A DNA stretch of 64,000 nucleotides from Glandiceps talaboti (Eukaryota; Hemichordata; Enteropneusta; Spengelidae), in assembly GCF_964340395.1 (NCBI RefSeq), contig NC_135566.1, positions 6,244,501 through 6,308,500 on the forward strand. Direction: 5' to 3'. Positions 1-10,600 of this stretch are shown here, piece after piece. Position 1 is the first letter of the stretch. Every line of letters starts with the position of its first letter. A program made the translations under genes and the position numbers. Below the pieces are notes generated by a model. That model saw only the letters and a list, made by a program, of their open reading frames with translations. It was not told the origin of the DNA and ran no database searches.

Positions 1-123
1 TTCTGTTCATAATTATGAGTACTTTAGAGAAACGTTAACGTTCCTATGTAAGCTTATTGTATTTCCAATCAACAGTTTCAAGAAAAAATTGTGTAATCCA
101 ATGATTGTTATTCTCCTTGACAG

Positions 124-348
124 ATTCAGATTCGGATTCAGATTCAGATTCAGGTGCAGATACGGATTCTGAGGTCATATCATGTGGTGACCCAGGAGAC
201 CCCCTGCATGGGGTGCAGTTACAAAGTAACAACACAATTGGTGTCAATAAAACGTATGCATGTCTGGATGGGTATGAGTTACATGGTCAATCTTGGAGAG
301 TTTGTCAACCTAATGGTACATGGAGTGGACAACAACCCAAATGTCTAG
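124..348 (+). CDS. Sushi gene, exon with Ser-Asp linker and sushi domain 1
   Basis: The acceptor is a pyrimidine-rich tract ending CAG at 121-123; the donor is GTAAGA at 349. It opens with a run of alternating Ser and Asp (GATTCA repeats), then one sushi domain with Cys spacing C-x(26)-C-x(13)-C-x(11)-C and the usual W between Cys3 and Cys4 (GTWSG). It ends in phase 1. Confidence 0.85.
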   Translation: MQIRIQIQIQVQIRILRSYHVVTQETPCMGCSYKVTTQLVSIKRMHVWMGMSYMVNLGEFVNLMVHGVDNNPNV

Positions 349-3300
349 GTAAGAAATATACACTATAACATGACATACTCTACAAGCCAGAAAAAACCTG
401 AAAAACTATAGATCGTCATCTAACTGTACAAAAATCTTACTATACACTAGCTACTGCCTATCAAGGAAAGCAACTAGTTGTTTTTCTGATGAGTGTGATG
501 CTAAAAAATTTGGGTTACAACACTACACACCACACTCCAACCGGAAGTAAGAGCGCCATCATTATTTGAGTGTGACTGTGCATATCATCAGAACTTGGTA
601 TGACAATTTTTCACATTTTGACTCCGCCATTGGCGGATAAACAATTTTGACTGCAGTGTACTTATATCCACACCACTTTCTTGAGAAAAAGTATGAAATT
701 GGTGGTATCCATAAAGTTATTCATATTAACTCACCCTGATATGTATTTCGGCACAATCACTGTTTCAGCTAAATATGTTAAAATAAGTTTAGGGCCAAAA
801 ATGTGTATATTCACAGTTGGTACTATGACAACGATTGGAGAACATGATGGTTTTTTTTCAGTTATATCATTTCTTTGTTTGACTTGCTTTACAGTTGTAA
901 TGTGTGAAGATCCGGGGTTACCTGAACATGCTGATCGTGATGTCATGGGTTCATTTGAATATGGCACAATTATCCATTACAACTGCCTTACTGGATTCAT
1001 GTTAGACTTACAGTCTGACATGTCAGATTACATCACATGTTTACAAACTGGCAACTGGGACTATAATCTACCAAGGTGTATACCAGAACAAGGTAAATAC
1101 TGTTTATTTATACTGGTAAAGGTCAGAGGTCATCCAGCATGCATTTCTGGATGAAGTATTTTTTATTAACAAAACGATGATGGAATGCGTCGTGATCACA
1201 ATGTATGGTCTTCACAATCCCAAATTCAGTATTGACCATCATGTTGATGACTTAATTGCATGATGCCTGAATTAACTTTGAAAAAATATCTTACAGAAAT
1301 GATGTAAACTTCTGCCTAGAAGCAAAGTTTTGCGCAGCCATCATGATAGAGAGACTGTGGACCATTCGTAGTTACTGGTTAGCTTTTTCATAGTGTGGGA
1401 CCCCAGGATACGCATTTGTGAATCTTACGACTGCTGCACTTGTGAAAGCCTCTATGTGACATTAAACCCAACAGTACCAATTTGGCAATAACCAACACAT
1501 ACCTGCTATAGCCTCAGCTATACATTTGTTGAGATCACCATGTTTTGTTTTATTTTTTGTTTTCTTTAATAGTTCCAGACCTCAATCAAGAAGACAAATT
1601 TGACAATGGAACAAATATAAACCAAACGTCAACAGGAGGAATAAACACACTTGATGAATCGTCTGGACAAAAATCGTCTAGTACAGGAAGTGAGTACATC
1701 AGCTTTACTCATGGTGTGCAAATACAAATTAAAAAACAAAAGTTTATTAAAAGTCATAAATGACAAACCAACTAACATGCTTAAAACTGCCAAATGATTA
1801 TATTAATACGATTATGTGTATAATTTAGTATCAATTTCATTATCAACACAATACGATTGTAAACAGAATCAGCTTTGGATGTTACACTTGGGATTGGACA
1901 ATGTCCATTCACACTATTTCCTTATCTCATTCAGTTTACGTTCTGACAATTTCTGTTGTTTTCCTTGTTATTTGTAGTGATCTTGGTTGGTGTTGGAGTG
2001 GCTGGTGTACTACTACTGGTTTTAGGTGTTCTTATTGCTGTTATTATAATCAGAAAAAGGTGAGGATGTGACATCAGATTAGATTACTAGTAAAAATGGA
2101 TTCATGATTTGACTAGTCTAGTTCCTAATACAGTATCATTGACATAATTTACACCTCCACTCAGAGTACAGTCAAAGTCGTTATTCTAGAAGTCCTGAGA
2201 TGCATGAGATGCAATTTAAAATTCATCCACAGCCACCCACACAGTAATTAACATCATGCCTTTGTTAATCAATCACAAAATCCTAGCCAAATACAGTCCA
2301 TCATAAAGTTACTGTTTTTTGGGGCAGTTATGTAATGTCCAAATATGGTATATTTGTCAGCTCAGGATGTTACTTATACACTGTGTTTAAGGCACTATTG
2401 GGGTTCACTGATTGGATGAACAACTTTATGTGCTGATTGAGTGACTTTGACCAGATGTGGTTTAGTTAGAAACCAAGTTGGCATCTAGACTAGGATTTGA
2501 CAAAATATGCAAAAGTTTTAATCACTTTGTCATACATAATTCAGTAAAGTACCACAACTCTTTCCATCTGTCGCTGTCCATAGCACTATGATCATCAGAT
2601 TGAAGATGATGTGGCGTATACACTACATATACAGTGAAAACCAGTTTAGTTGAAACAAATCTTCTGACTCAACAAAAATCTTACCAATATTGCAACATTT
2701 TATGGTGTCATATAACTGCCAAATGTTGTCTGACACTACAAATTGCTACTCTTTGATCCATTGTCATGTCTGATAAAAGTATACAATGTTACATTTTGTA
2801 TAATTTTGTAACAATCTGCTCAGATAATGGTAGCTTATGCAAAGAAAATGCAACACTGATGCCAGATGATGAAAAGAATTCAGTAAGAGTAAGTCAATAG
2901 TAAGTCTTTTGTCGCACCAGTTGTTAAAATGTAGCAATGTTAGTAAGACATTTTGTTGCGCCAGAAGAGGTTTTGATTCTACTAAACTGGTTTCCATTGT
3001 AGGATTGTTACATTTATTGGAGATGATGTAATAATTGTTAGTTGAATGTTGAATATTTTCTAGAAAAATGGCCAGAGGTGAAGACAAAGTTGTAAGACAT
3101 GAGATTCATAATTTCAACAACGCATCTTATGATGAGATCAATATATCCGGATTTTTGTCTAGAGATGGTGCTCAAACTAAGACTGATCAAGATGGAGACT
3201 TTGACTCAATCTATGCAGAAATAGGAGAGGCTAGTGGTTACCAACAATCCAACAACAATGACAATGATCCTCTCCAGTATGCACCACTAACACCATTACG

Positions 3301-3418
3301 TTATCCAGTTATGGATGCAGAAGAGTACTTGGTACCAGTGGATAAAATGGAGAAAAATGACAAATGTGAAGACAAAAGCGACACAAGAAGCAGAAACTTG
3401 TATGATGTGTTACCATAG
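124..3418 (+). CDS. Sushi-domain transmembrane receptor-like protein, 3' part of gene
   Basis: Five exons are visible: 124-348, 895-1092, 1573-1689, 1978-2059 and 3064-3418. Phases match at every junction (1,1,1,2), and the last exon ends in TAG. The encoded part reads: Ser-Asp acidic stretch, sushi domain 1 (CGDPGDP to PKC, four Cys), sushi domain 2 (CEDPGLP to PRC, four Cys), a Ser/Thr/Asn-rich stalk, one hydrophobic helix of about 24 residues followed by RKRK, and a tail of about 115 residues. Sushi/CCP domains bind complement, cytokines or adhesion partners, and symmetric phase-1 exons are typical of them. The tail has seven Tyr, including SIYAEI and LQYAPL (ITIM-like), YPVM (PI3K SH2-type) and YLVP. 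I infer a type I cell-surface receptor signalling through SH2 proteins. The signal peptide and any further domains lie upstream of the window. No gene name is recognised. Confidence 0.85.
895..1092 (+). CDS. Sushi gene, exon with sushi domain 2
   Basis: The acceptor is TTTACAG (ends 894) and the donor GTAAAT (1093). It encodes VVMCEDPGLPEH onward, with four Cys and the GNWDYNLPRC ending of a sushi domain. Start and end are both phase 1, so the exon is a skippable module, typical of sushi exons. Confidence 0.85.
1573..1689 (+). CDS. Sushi gene, extracellular stalk exon
   Basis: The acceptor TTTAATAG and donor GTGAGT give a phase 1-1 exon of 117 bases. The product is Ser/Thr/Asn-rich with several N-x-S/T sites (for example NGT, NQT) and no Cys, which suits a glycosylated stalk before the membrane helix. 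Confidence 0.75.
1978..2059 (+). CDS. Sushi gene, transmembrane exon
   Basis: A short exon between TTTGTAG and GTGAGG. It encodes ILVGVGVAGVLLLVLGVLIA followed by VIII and basic RKR: a single transmembrane helix with its positive side toward the cytoplasm. It ends in phase 2, and the next exon supplies the last base of Arg. Confidence 0.85.
3064..3418 (+). CDS. Sushi gene, terminal exon: tyrosine-rich cytoplasmic tail
   Basis: The acceptor is TTTTCTAG at 3063. The tail runs 117 residues to TAG at 3416-3418. Tyrosine motifs in order: YDEI, SIYAEI, YQQS, LQYAPL, RYPVM, EEYLVP, LYDVL. SIYAEI and LQYAPL match the ITIM consensus [SIVL]xYxx[ILV]. The rest is hydrophilic and acidic. Upstream of 3064 the same frame is closed by intron stops. 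Confidence 0.85.
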
Positions 3419-3688
3419 AGACTCCAACGTTTTGCCAAAAAAGACATCTTATAACTGCCATCTGCTATGTTGCCGAAATTGATGGACTAAATTAGTTCAA
3501 TAGTTGGTATTGAGGGCTATTGATTTATTACTTTGTGTGAACATCTTGAACATGTTCGGTCTCTGGACATGAATGTAATGTATAATCGCTATGATGTGAT
3601 CATGTTCATACGTTCAGTCTCAGACCATTATAGAAAACAGTGGTCTGAGCTTTGGCTAAGTTTCTCTGTGATCACCATGGGTTGCAAA

Positions 3689-3689
<1 letters not shown>

Positions 3690-3733
<44 letters not shown>

Positions 3734-3768
3734 TGTGCGTGCGTGCGTGCGTGCGTGCGTGTGTGTCT
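3690..3768. repeat. (TG)n/(CGTG)n microsatellite
   Basis: A short AT stretch runs into uninterrupted TG dinucleotides, then five GCGT-type tetramers, then TG again. It lies inside the predicted 3' UTR of the sushi gene. Confidence 0.95.
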
Positions 3769-3900
3769 GAATTAATTAATGAAATTAATACTATTTATTT
3801 TGACAAAATGATGACGTCTTATATCTGTCACTTCTATCTAATGGACACATGATATGATGTGTTTGTGCAGCAGCAAGGTTTCAAAGCATTACATTGATTA

Positions 3901-3910
3901 AATAAATAAA
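3901..3910 (+). other. Candidate polyadenylation signal of the sushi gene
   Basis: Overlapping AATAAA hexamers (AATAAATAAA) lie 483 bases after the sushi-gene stop codon. They are the first canonical signal downstream, implying a 3' UTR of roughly 500 bases that contains a TG-repeat tract. Confidence 0.5.
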
Positions 3911-3988
3911 TATTGTAATTATTCTCAATCTCTGTATATATGATACTAAATGCTAGTAGGGGTATATCTGATTTGGCTGTACGTTCAC

Positions 3989-4080
3989 ACACGCTGCATG
4001 CACACACTTTCACACACACACACGCACACACACACACACACCCACCCACACAAACAAACAAACAAACAAATGCAAACACA
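3989..4080. repeat. (CA)n microsatellite with CAAA run
   Basis: CA dinucleotides pass into CCCA and then AAAC tetramers. Open frames crossing it are repeat artefacts. Confidence 0.9.
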
Positions 4081-4563
4081 AAACAAATACACTCAGCTAC
4101 CCTGACATCCCCCTCCCCATCATATGACAGACAAAATCAAAGAGGACACACACATATTTATCGAGGAGGAACGTAAAGAGATGGTGACATATTTTTTATT
4201 TATAACGACTAATGTCTGAGAGTTTGACGAAAGGAATCGGAAGAGACGGTGAAGACATTCATACATAGACAGAGTGAGTACCTGTCATTCCTGTTCGCCT
4301 GTATCTGACAATGATATCAAACATTACAGGCTGAGGCAACCAATGCTACATTTCTGGAAATCGAGAAGACATGTTGAAGAACGGTGCCCCGGTCAGGTTA
4401 TTATCGATCACATACATTTGTATGGTACGAGTTAGTCCTGCTTGCCCCGTGCACCGTCTGCACGCAGGACTAGATGTATACAAGTAAGAGTCTACACACG
4501 TGGTCAACGTAACGTGCCGTTATGTAAACAACACAACGTGTGCTCTCGTTGATATGATATGTC

Positions 4564-4589
4564 CATAGACCCTCCTCTTAGGGTCTATG
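4564..4589. repeat. Short palindrome of the CATAGACCC family
   Basis: CATAGACCCT and AGGGTCTATG form perfect 10-base arms around a 6-base loop. Related palindromes or half-sites occur at 6040, 10963, 25313 and 48025, so this is a small dispersed element. Confidence 0.7.
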
Positions 4590-5079
4590 ATATGTCAAAT
4601 GCACGTGGGAGTACTATTCCTGAAGTGTTTGAACCTTTTCTTGTATTTTTTTGAATAGCTTTAAAAGTTGTGATGAGAACGAGAACAAAATAAACAAAGC
4701 CTAAATTTCGACACTCAGCTCAACCGTCCGACTCCTGGCAGAAAACACTAGGGCGCTACTCTTGTGGCGACCATTCAACAAATTTCAAATAAAGTTTATT
4801 ATTATTAAAAAAAGAAAAGGCAAAATCACGTTTTTGACTCAATAGTAACATAAATATTTGTTCAAAAAACTATGAACTATGTCTTACTTGATGACTAATT
4901 TGATTAGTAGATAATAGATAGAGGAGTACTCACCAATTTCCGAAAAACAAACAAACAGGACAGGATGCAGGACAGTCGACCCTTCAGATGCAGACTGTGT
5001 CGTCTGCTACAGCTGTGGAATACACCTTTGACCCTTGACCCCGCAATGCGCATAGGGCCATACACATGATACACACACA

Positions 5080-5150
5080 AGATACACAAATAAACACACA
5101 CACGCACACACATACGTAACATACATACATACATACATACATACATACAT

Positions 5151-5199
<49 letters not shown>

Positions 5200-5220
5200 T
5201 ACATACATACATACATACTC
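5080..5220. repeat. Compound (CA)n/(CATA)n microsatellite
   Basis: CATA tetramers (about 14), a pure CA run and more CATA tetramers. Several long open frames here are pure repeat translation (Cys-Val-Tyr-Met runs) and are not genes. Confidence 0.95.
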
Positions 5221-6039
5221 AGAAATGTTGAGTGCAAACAATCTTGACAATACTGGTACACATACGTCTTAAAGTAAGTAATGGAAGTACCCAGCCATTA
5301 TAAACAAATGAACATAATCTTTATTATTTGTAAATATGAAAACATTAATGTTTTAGGTTATGAAATATTGAATATAAAATAATTTGAAATATAATAGAAA
5401 TACTGAATTCTGAAATATCACAATAAAAAAGGAGTGTATAGTGTTGTTATGGTTTGAATACTGTGGTATCAGTTTCTCGTCTTCATTTATATTTATGAAA
5501 AAAACACCTCACTCTGAGTGACATTTACCGTAAATGGACACTAGAGGGACACTTTAATCACACCAATATCATGGTGAAATACATGTTCAGAAATTAATAT
5601 TATTGATAATATTACTAGTATTATATAAAGAAAAGTTGAACCATGTAAATACCTGACCATTTAAGAAGGTATAATATTGGCTAGCTGGACTTTTCCCTTA
5701 AGTGACATAAAGAAGTTTTATACTATGTTGGCAAGTTTTGAAGACATTTTTGCTGAAATGTTGGGCTTTTTGGTATTCATTTTTAGGTCTAGATTCAAAG
5801 TGCTCAGTCAATCAGGCTGTATAAATGGGGACCTGGTAGGACATAGGCTACTATGTGAAGGATTGAATCTTAATGCACTTACAGAGGTTGCAATGGATTG
5901 TTTACTCCCAGGTATTCAAAGAAATATAGAGGACTGGTGTGCAAGTAAAAGTCTAGGCCAAGCAGAGTAAGGAGCAGTACTGTTATTTAACGTAGAATGT
6001 GCTTTGGAACTAAACTCTTTTGCTGTTACTGTGTTCAAA

Positions 6040-6066
6040 CATAGACCCTACACAAGGGGGTCTATG
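6040..6066. repeat. CATAGACCC-family palindrome
   Basis: CATAGACCC and GGGTCTATG arms enclose a short loop, the same family as 4564-4589. Confidence 0.6.
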
Positions 6067-6271
6067 GTTCAAAAAAACTCCAACCTTCTCTCTGTCAAAA
6101 TCAATAAAACTAATCTATGGTCGCTGTACAAATTTTTGAAGTAGAGGTCACAATGATGTCAAAATTTTTAGAATCCAATACAGTCACAGAATACTGTGCT
6201 AACTCTCTGGTAAAACGAAAGATTGAAGATTGCCTTGGAAAAAAACGGTGACACCCCCCCCCCCCCCAATT

Positions 6272-6395
6272 TCTTTTATTTATTACTTCAACAGGACCAG
6301 GAACAAGCTTTCATAAGGCAAAGTTGAGAGAAAATTGAAAAACTTTGATTTTCAAGAAAATTTGTCTCTGAGGTGCATTCTATAAAGCCTTTCAG
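6272..6395 (+). repeat. Dispersed repeat R1, copy 1
   Basis: Shares a loose consensus with six other places in the window: a GGACCAGGAACAAGC-like start, a GCAAAGTT(TGG)AGAG block, then ACTTTGATTTTCAAG and a GAGGTGCATTCTA end. A C-homopolymer sits just before it. Confidence 0.5.
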
Positions 6396-6451
6396 GCTTG
6401 GACAGGATTTGTAAATCATAAGTTGGAACCAACACCATAACCTATATAAAG

Positions 6452-6480
6452 GTAAGGGGTGGGGGTGGGGGTGGGGGTGA
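6452..6480. repeat. (GGGGGT)n tract
   Basis: Three near-perfect GGGGGT hexamers in a G-rich run; a possible G-quadruplex on the + strand. Confidence 0.6.
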
Positions 6481-7620
6481 ATGGAAAGGACAAAGACACG
6501 TCATCGTGAAATACATTTACTAAGACTACGAATATCATACAATAATATACAGATGAGTTAATATGTTACAAACTATCATACAATATAGTAAAGTCTTTAG
6601 TATGGTTTACAGTTAATGCAATGTTAGTCTTGTATAAAATGAAATACTTTTAGTTTAAGATTTATACAATTATATTGTACATTTACTAACATCGGCAAAA
6701 GAACACTATACAAATGCAGCATTATAATGCAGCATTCACAAAGCTAACAACATATAAAAAGTTGTGCATATTCAAACAGAAATTATTGCCTGTCTTAGTC
6801 ATGAGAATACATGTGCCTACAACATTTACAAAATGTCGTCCAGCTCTATAAAAATCTGATAAAAACATTTTATCATCTGGTTCAACAAAAATCTAATAGT
6901 ACCAGTGCTACATTTTATCATCTGGTTCTACAAAAATCTTAATAGTACTGCTACATTTTATCATCTTGGTCAGCAACGTTGCAATGTTAGATAGATTTTT
7001 GTTGAGTCAAAACATTTGGAATCACCATTTCTTAAATTAAGCTTCCAAAGGTATCATTGTATTATTCTCCAATATTTTTTTTTGAATTAGCATGAAAATA
7101 CTCGTGACCAAAGGATTTTGTTATTACTCATCTTTGACTCGTAGTGATAAGACCCCCTATGCCACTCATATTTGTCTTAGCTGAAATGCATCTTATCATA
7201 CAGTAAAGTAAGTTAAGGGTGCTAAAAATGAGGCTGATTTTCTCTTCACTACTTTTTTTTATGGTGAGGGGACCAATAAAGGTCATTTTCACCAATTCTG
7301 CATCATGCAACCTAAAAATTGAGTTTTAAAAATTGGCAAATCTGGCTTCAAAGAGGCCTGCTGTACACTGAGGCAGGGTATTATGGGACATAAACAAAAG
7401 GTTGCGTAATGCAGATTTGGTGAAAATTACTTTTCCTGGTCTCTAACCATAAAGACATACAGTGAAGATAAAACCAGTCTCACCTTTGTTTCTCTATAAA
7501 CTACATGCAGACAAAGCAGTATATAAATGAAATATTATATAAGTACATTATACATATAACATTAATATGTTTCGTCATATTGGCGTATGGTGCTGGATTT
7601 GTTGTGGTTGGAATCCATCT

Positions 7621-7672
7621 TTATACTGCCTTAGGTACTATGACAACTGTTTTCGGTTTAGGTTTCTTGTAA
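7621..7672 (-). CDS. ATP7: ATP7-a exon 21: C-terminus and stop
   Basis: The acceptor TTTTTTTAATAG leads to [17 protein letters not shown] and TAA at 7623-7621. The YKKP start matches the conserved residues just after TM8, but the tail is only 17 residues against about 90 in vertebrate ATP7A/B. A more distal alternative last exon cannot be excluded. Confidence 0.75.
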
Positions 7673-10600
7673 CTATTAAAAAAACAAAATGAGAAAAAAG
7701 GTTACTTCTCAGACATTTATCAAGAAAATGGTCTTTATAGTGCATTTTCAATATGTTTTATTTATGGTATAGCCACACACTATACTAACTATACTTATTG
7801 CACAAATGTTTGTCACTATACACATACTATACAAATGTATAAGTTCTTCTCTCTATTTTTTTTTTGGCATGCGTACATCTTATGTGTCTGTCATGAAGCT
7901 ATGTGTACATTTTATGGGTCTGCCATGAAGCTATTTGTACATTTAAGTGTTTGTGAGGAAGTTATGTGTACATTTTATGTGTCTGCCATGAAGCTATGTG
8001 TACATTTAAGTGTTTGTGAGGAAGTTATGTGTACATCTTATGTGTCTGCGATGAAGTTATGTATACATCTTATGTGTCTGTGATGAAGTTATGTGTACAT
8101 CTTATGTGTCTGCCATGAGGTTATGTGTACATCTTATGTGTCTGTGATGAGGTTGTGTGTACATCTTATGTGTCTGCCATGAGGTTATGTGTACATCTTA
8201 TGTGTCTGTGATGAAGATATGTGTACATCTTATGTGTCTGCCATGAAGCTATGTGTACATTTTATGTGTCTGTGATGAAGTTATGTGTACATCTTATGTG
8301 TCTGCCATGAGGTTATGTGTACATCTTATGTGTCTGCCATGAGGTTATGTGTACATCTTATGTGTCTGCCATGAGGTTATGTGTACATCTTATGTGTCTG
8401 TGATGAAGATATGTGTACATCTTATGTGTCTGCCATGAGGTTATGTGTACATCTTATGTGTCTGTGATGAGGTTGTGTGTACATCTTATGTGTCTGCCAT
8501 GAGGTTATGTGTACATCTTATGTGTCTGCCATGAGGTTATGTGTACATCTTATGTGTCTGCCATGAGGTTATGTGTACATCTTATGTGTCTGCCATGAGG
8601 TTATGTGTACATCTTATGTGTCTGCCATGAGGTTATGTGTACATCTTATGTGTCTGTGATGAAGTTATGTGTACATCTTATGTGTCTGCCATGAGGTTAT
8701 GTGTACATCTTATGTGTCTGTGATGAGGTTGTGTGTACATCTTATGTGTCTGCCATGAGGTTATGTGTACATCTTATGTGTCTGCCATGAGGTTATGTGT
8801 ACATCTTATGTGTCTGCCATGAGGTTATGTGTACATCTTATGTGTCTGCCATGAGGTTATGTGTACATCTTATGTGTCTGCCATGAAGCTATGTGTACAT
8901 TTTATTAGTCTGTGATGAAGATATGTGTATATTATCACAGAACATTTATTTTAAGATATGGTATTTAAATAACTAATTTTGTAAAAATACGTTGCTATTT
9001 GGGATACAATCTTGTACAAATACAAAATGGATATGTTAACTAAAACAAACCTGAACAAGTCTTCAGAGAAGACAAAGTCCCAAAATGCTTAAAAAAATAT
9101 TAAATATTGAACACGAGTTGAAGAAAACACAAAATCTCTAGGGAAAAGAGAGCAGAAACTTACAACTTCAACAGAAGTGATGAGGTTACCACAGAAACAG
9201 ATGACAATGCCATGGCAGCAGATGCCATCCAGGGTTGCAGCAGGAAACCAACGGGAGCAAAAACGCCTGTGGAGAAATATGAAATGACCAAAATAATTAC
9301 ACAAAAGAGAGATATAATATTAGAAGTATGTTATACTATATACTAGCATTAAGTAATTATAAGGTAGATATTAGTCTAGTCACAATACCGATATCGCTTG
9401 CTCTTTTTCTTGAAGATTGTACAAATAAAACTGAACATGTTACTTGAACATTTTGTTGACAATGTTGGATATACTGTAAACTTGGGAGATTTTTACTACA
9501 GACTTGTTTTCGCTTATTTTGCTGGCCATCAAAAACATGAAAATAAGTGACTAAAATGTCTCCTTGTACATGAACACATGTACCAGTCAGGTAATTAGTA
9601 AAAAATAGTCTTTGAGAACTAGCAGGAGACTGCAAAGATGCTAACTTTTCTAGTGGCGAAAATATTCAGGTTTAGAAATTAATCACTGTATGTGGTCAAA
9701 ATCGTGCTATAAGTCAAGGCCATACCACAAAGTGGATTGATATATACGATGACCTTATTTGGGCGAAGAGTGCTGGGCTGATTTCTGTTCAAAGATAATA
9801 ACTTGGCTTGTGCATGGCATAATTAGATGTTTTTCCCCAATCTTTTTCTTTGTTCAGCCAAGGAATGTACGAGTGACCTAAGGGGCCTTTCTCTCTGCTA
9901 GTCTGATGACTCTTAGTGACATAGGTCACGAGTATATTCCTGCTGAATGAAGAAATATATTGGAGAATAACATAATTATACCAATGGCAGTAATATCAAA
10001 GAAAATTAGTAGAAACAAATCACAATTTTGAATGTTTTGACTCATATTTCAAACACAGCAGAATAAGTTATATAGACATGCATTGTCATGAAGTAGAATG
10101 ATAATAGTATATATTCCATATTTTTTGTTCAATTTGGCTCATGCATGGTATAATAATCTGTATCCACTTTGTATAGACACTATTGTATAACTTACCTGCA
10201 GCTACAGGTACCCCTAGTCCATTGTAAATGATAGCATAGACACTATTGTACAACTTACCTACAGCTATAGGTACCCCTAGTCCATTGTAAATGATAGCAT
10301 AGACACTATTGTACAACTTACCTGCAGCTATAGGTACCCCTAGTCCATTGTAAATGATAGCATAGACACTATTGTACAACTTACCTACAGCTATAGGTAC
10401 CCCTAGTCCATTGTAAATGATAGCATAGACACTATTGTACAACTTACCTGCAGCTATAGGTACCCCTAGTCCATTGTAAATGATAGCATAGAAGAAGTTA
10501 ATATAGATTCTTCTAACGGTGTGTTTGGACAAGTCAATGGCTGCTGATACATCAAGTAAATCATTCTGTGAAAAAAGATATAACTAAATTAATATAGCAT

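Larger units (their letters stand above)
3419..7620. other. Intergenic region between the sushi gene and ATP7-a
   Basis: The two genes end tail to tail here. Apart from the sushi 3' UTR, three microsatellites, the CATAGACCC palindromes and a copy of dispersed repeat R1, I see no coding sequence. The ORF at 5677-5970 has no recognisable similarity and no splice context, so I do not call it. The first canonical poly(A) hexamer for ATP7-a on the - strand is near 6275-6284; if used, that 3' UTR is about 1.3 kb. Confidence 0.6.

Noticed and set aside
4904-5261. Overlapping - strand ORFs of Met-Tyr-Val-Cys repeats
   Set aside because: They are translations of the CATA/CA microsatellite; all three frames are open because of the repeat.
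5677-5970. 97-codon ORF as a small gene
   Set aside because: The sequence is reminiscent of a mobile-element or retrocopied fragment but has no recognisable domain or splice context, so a call could not be supported.
7871-8930. Regular 32-bp repeats resembling a CRISPR array
   Set aside because: Units are contiguous without unique spacers, in a eukaryotic intron; it is a minisatellite.
10086-10532. Single 148-codon ORF as an independent gene
   Set aside because: It is ATP7-a exon 19 read through its repeated donor unit, not a separate gene.
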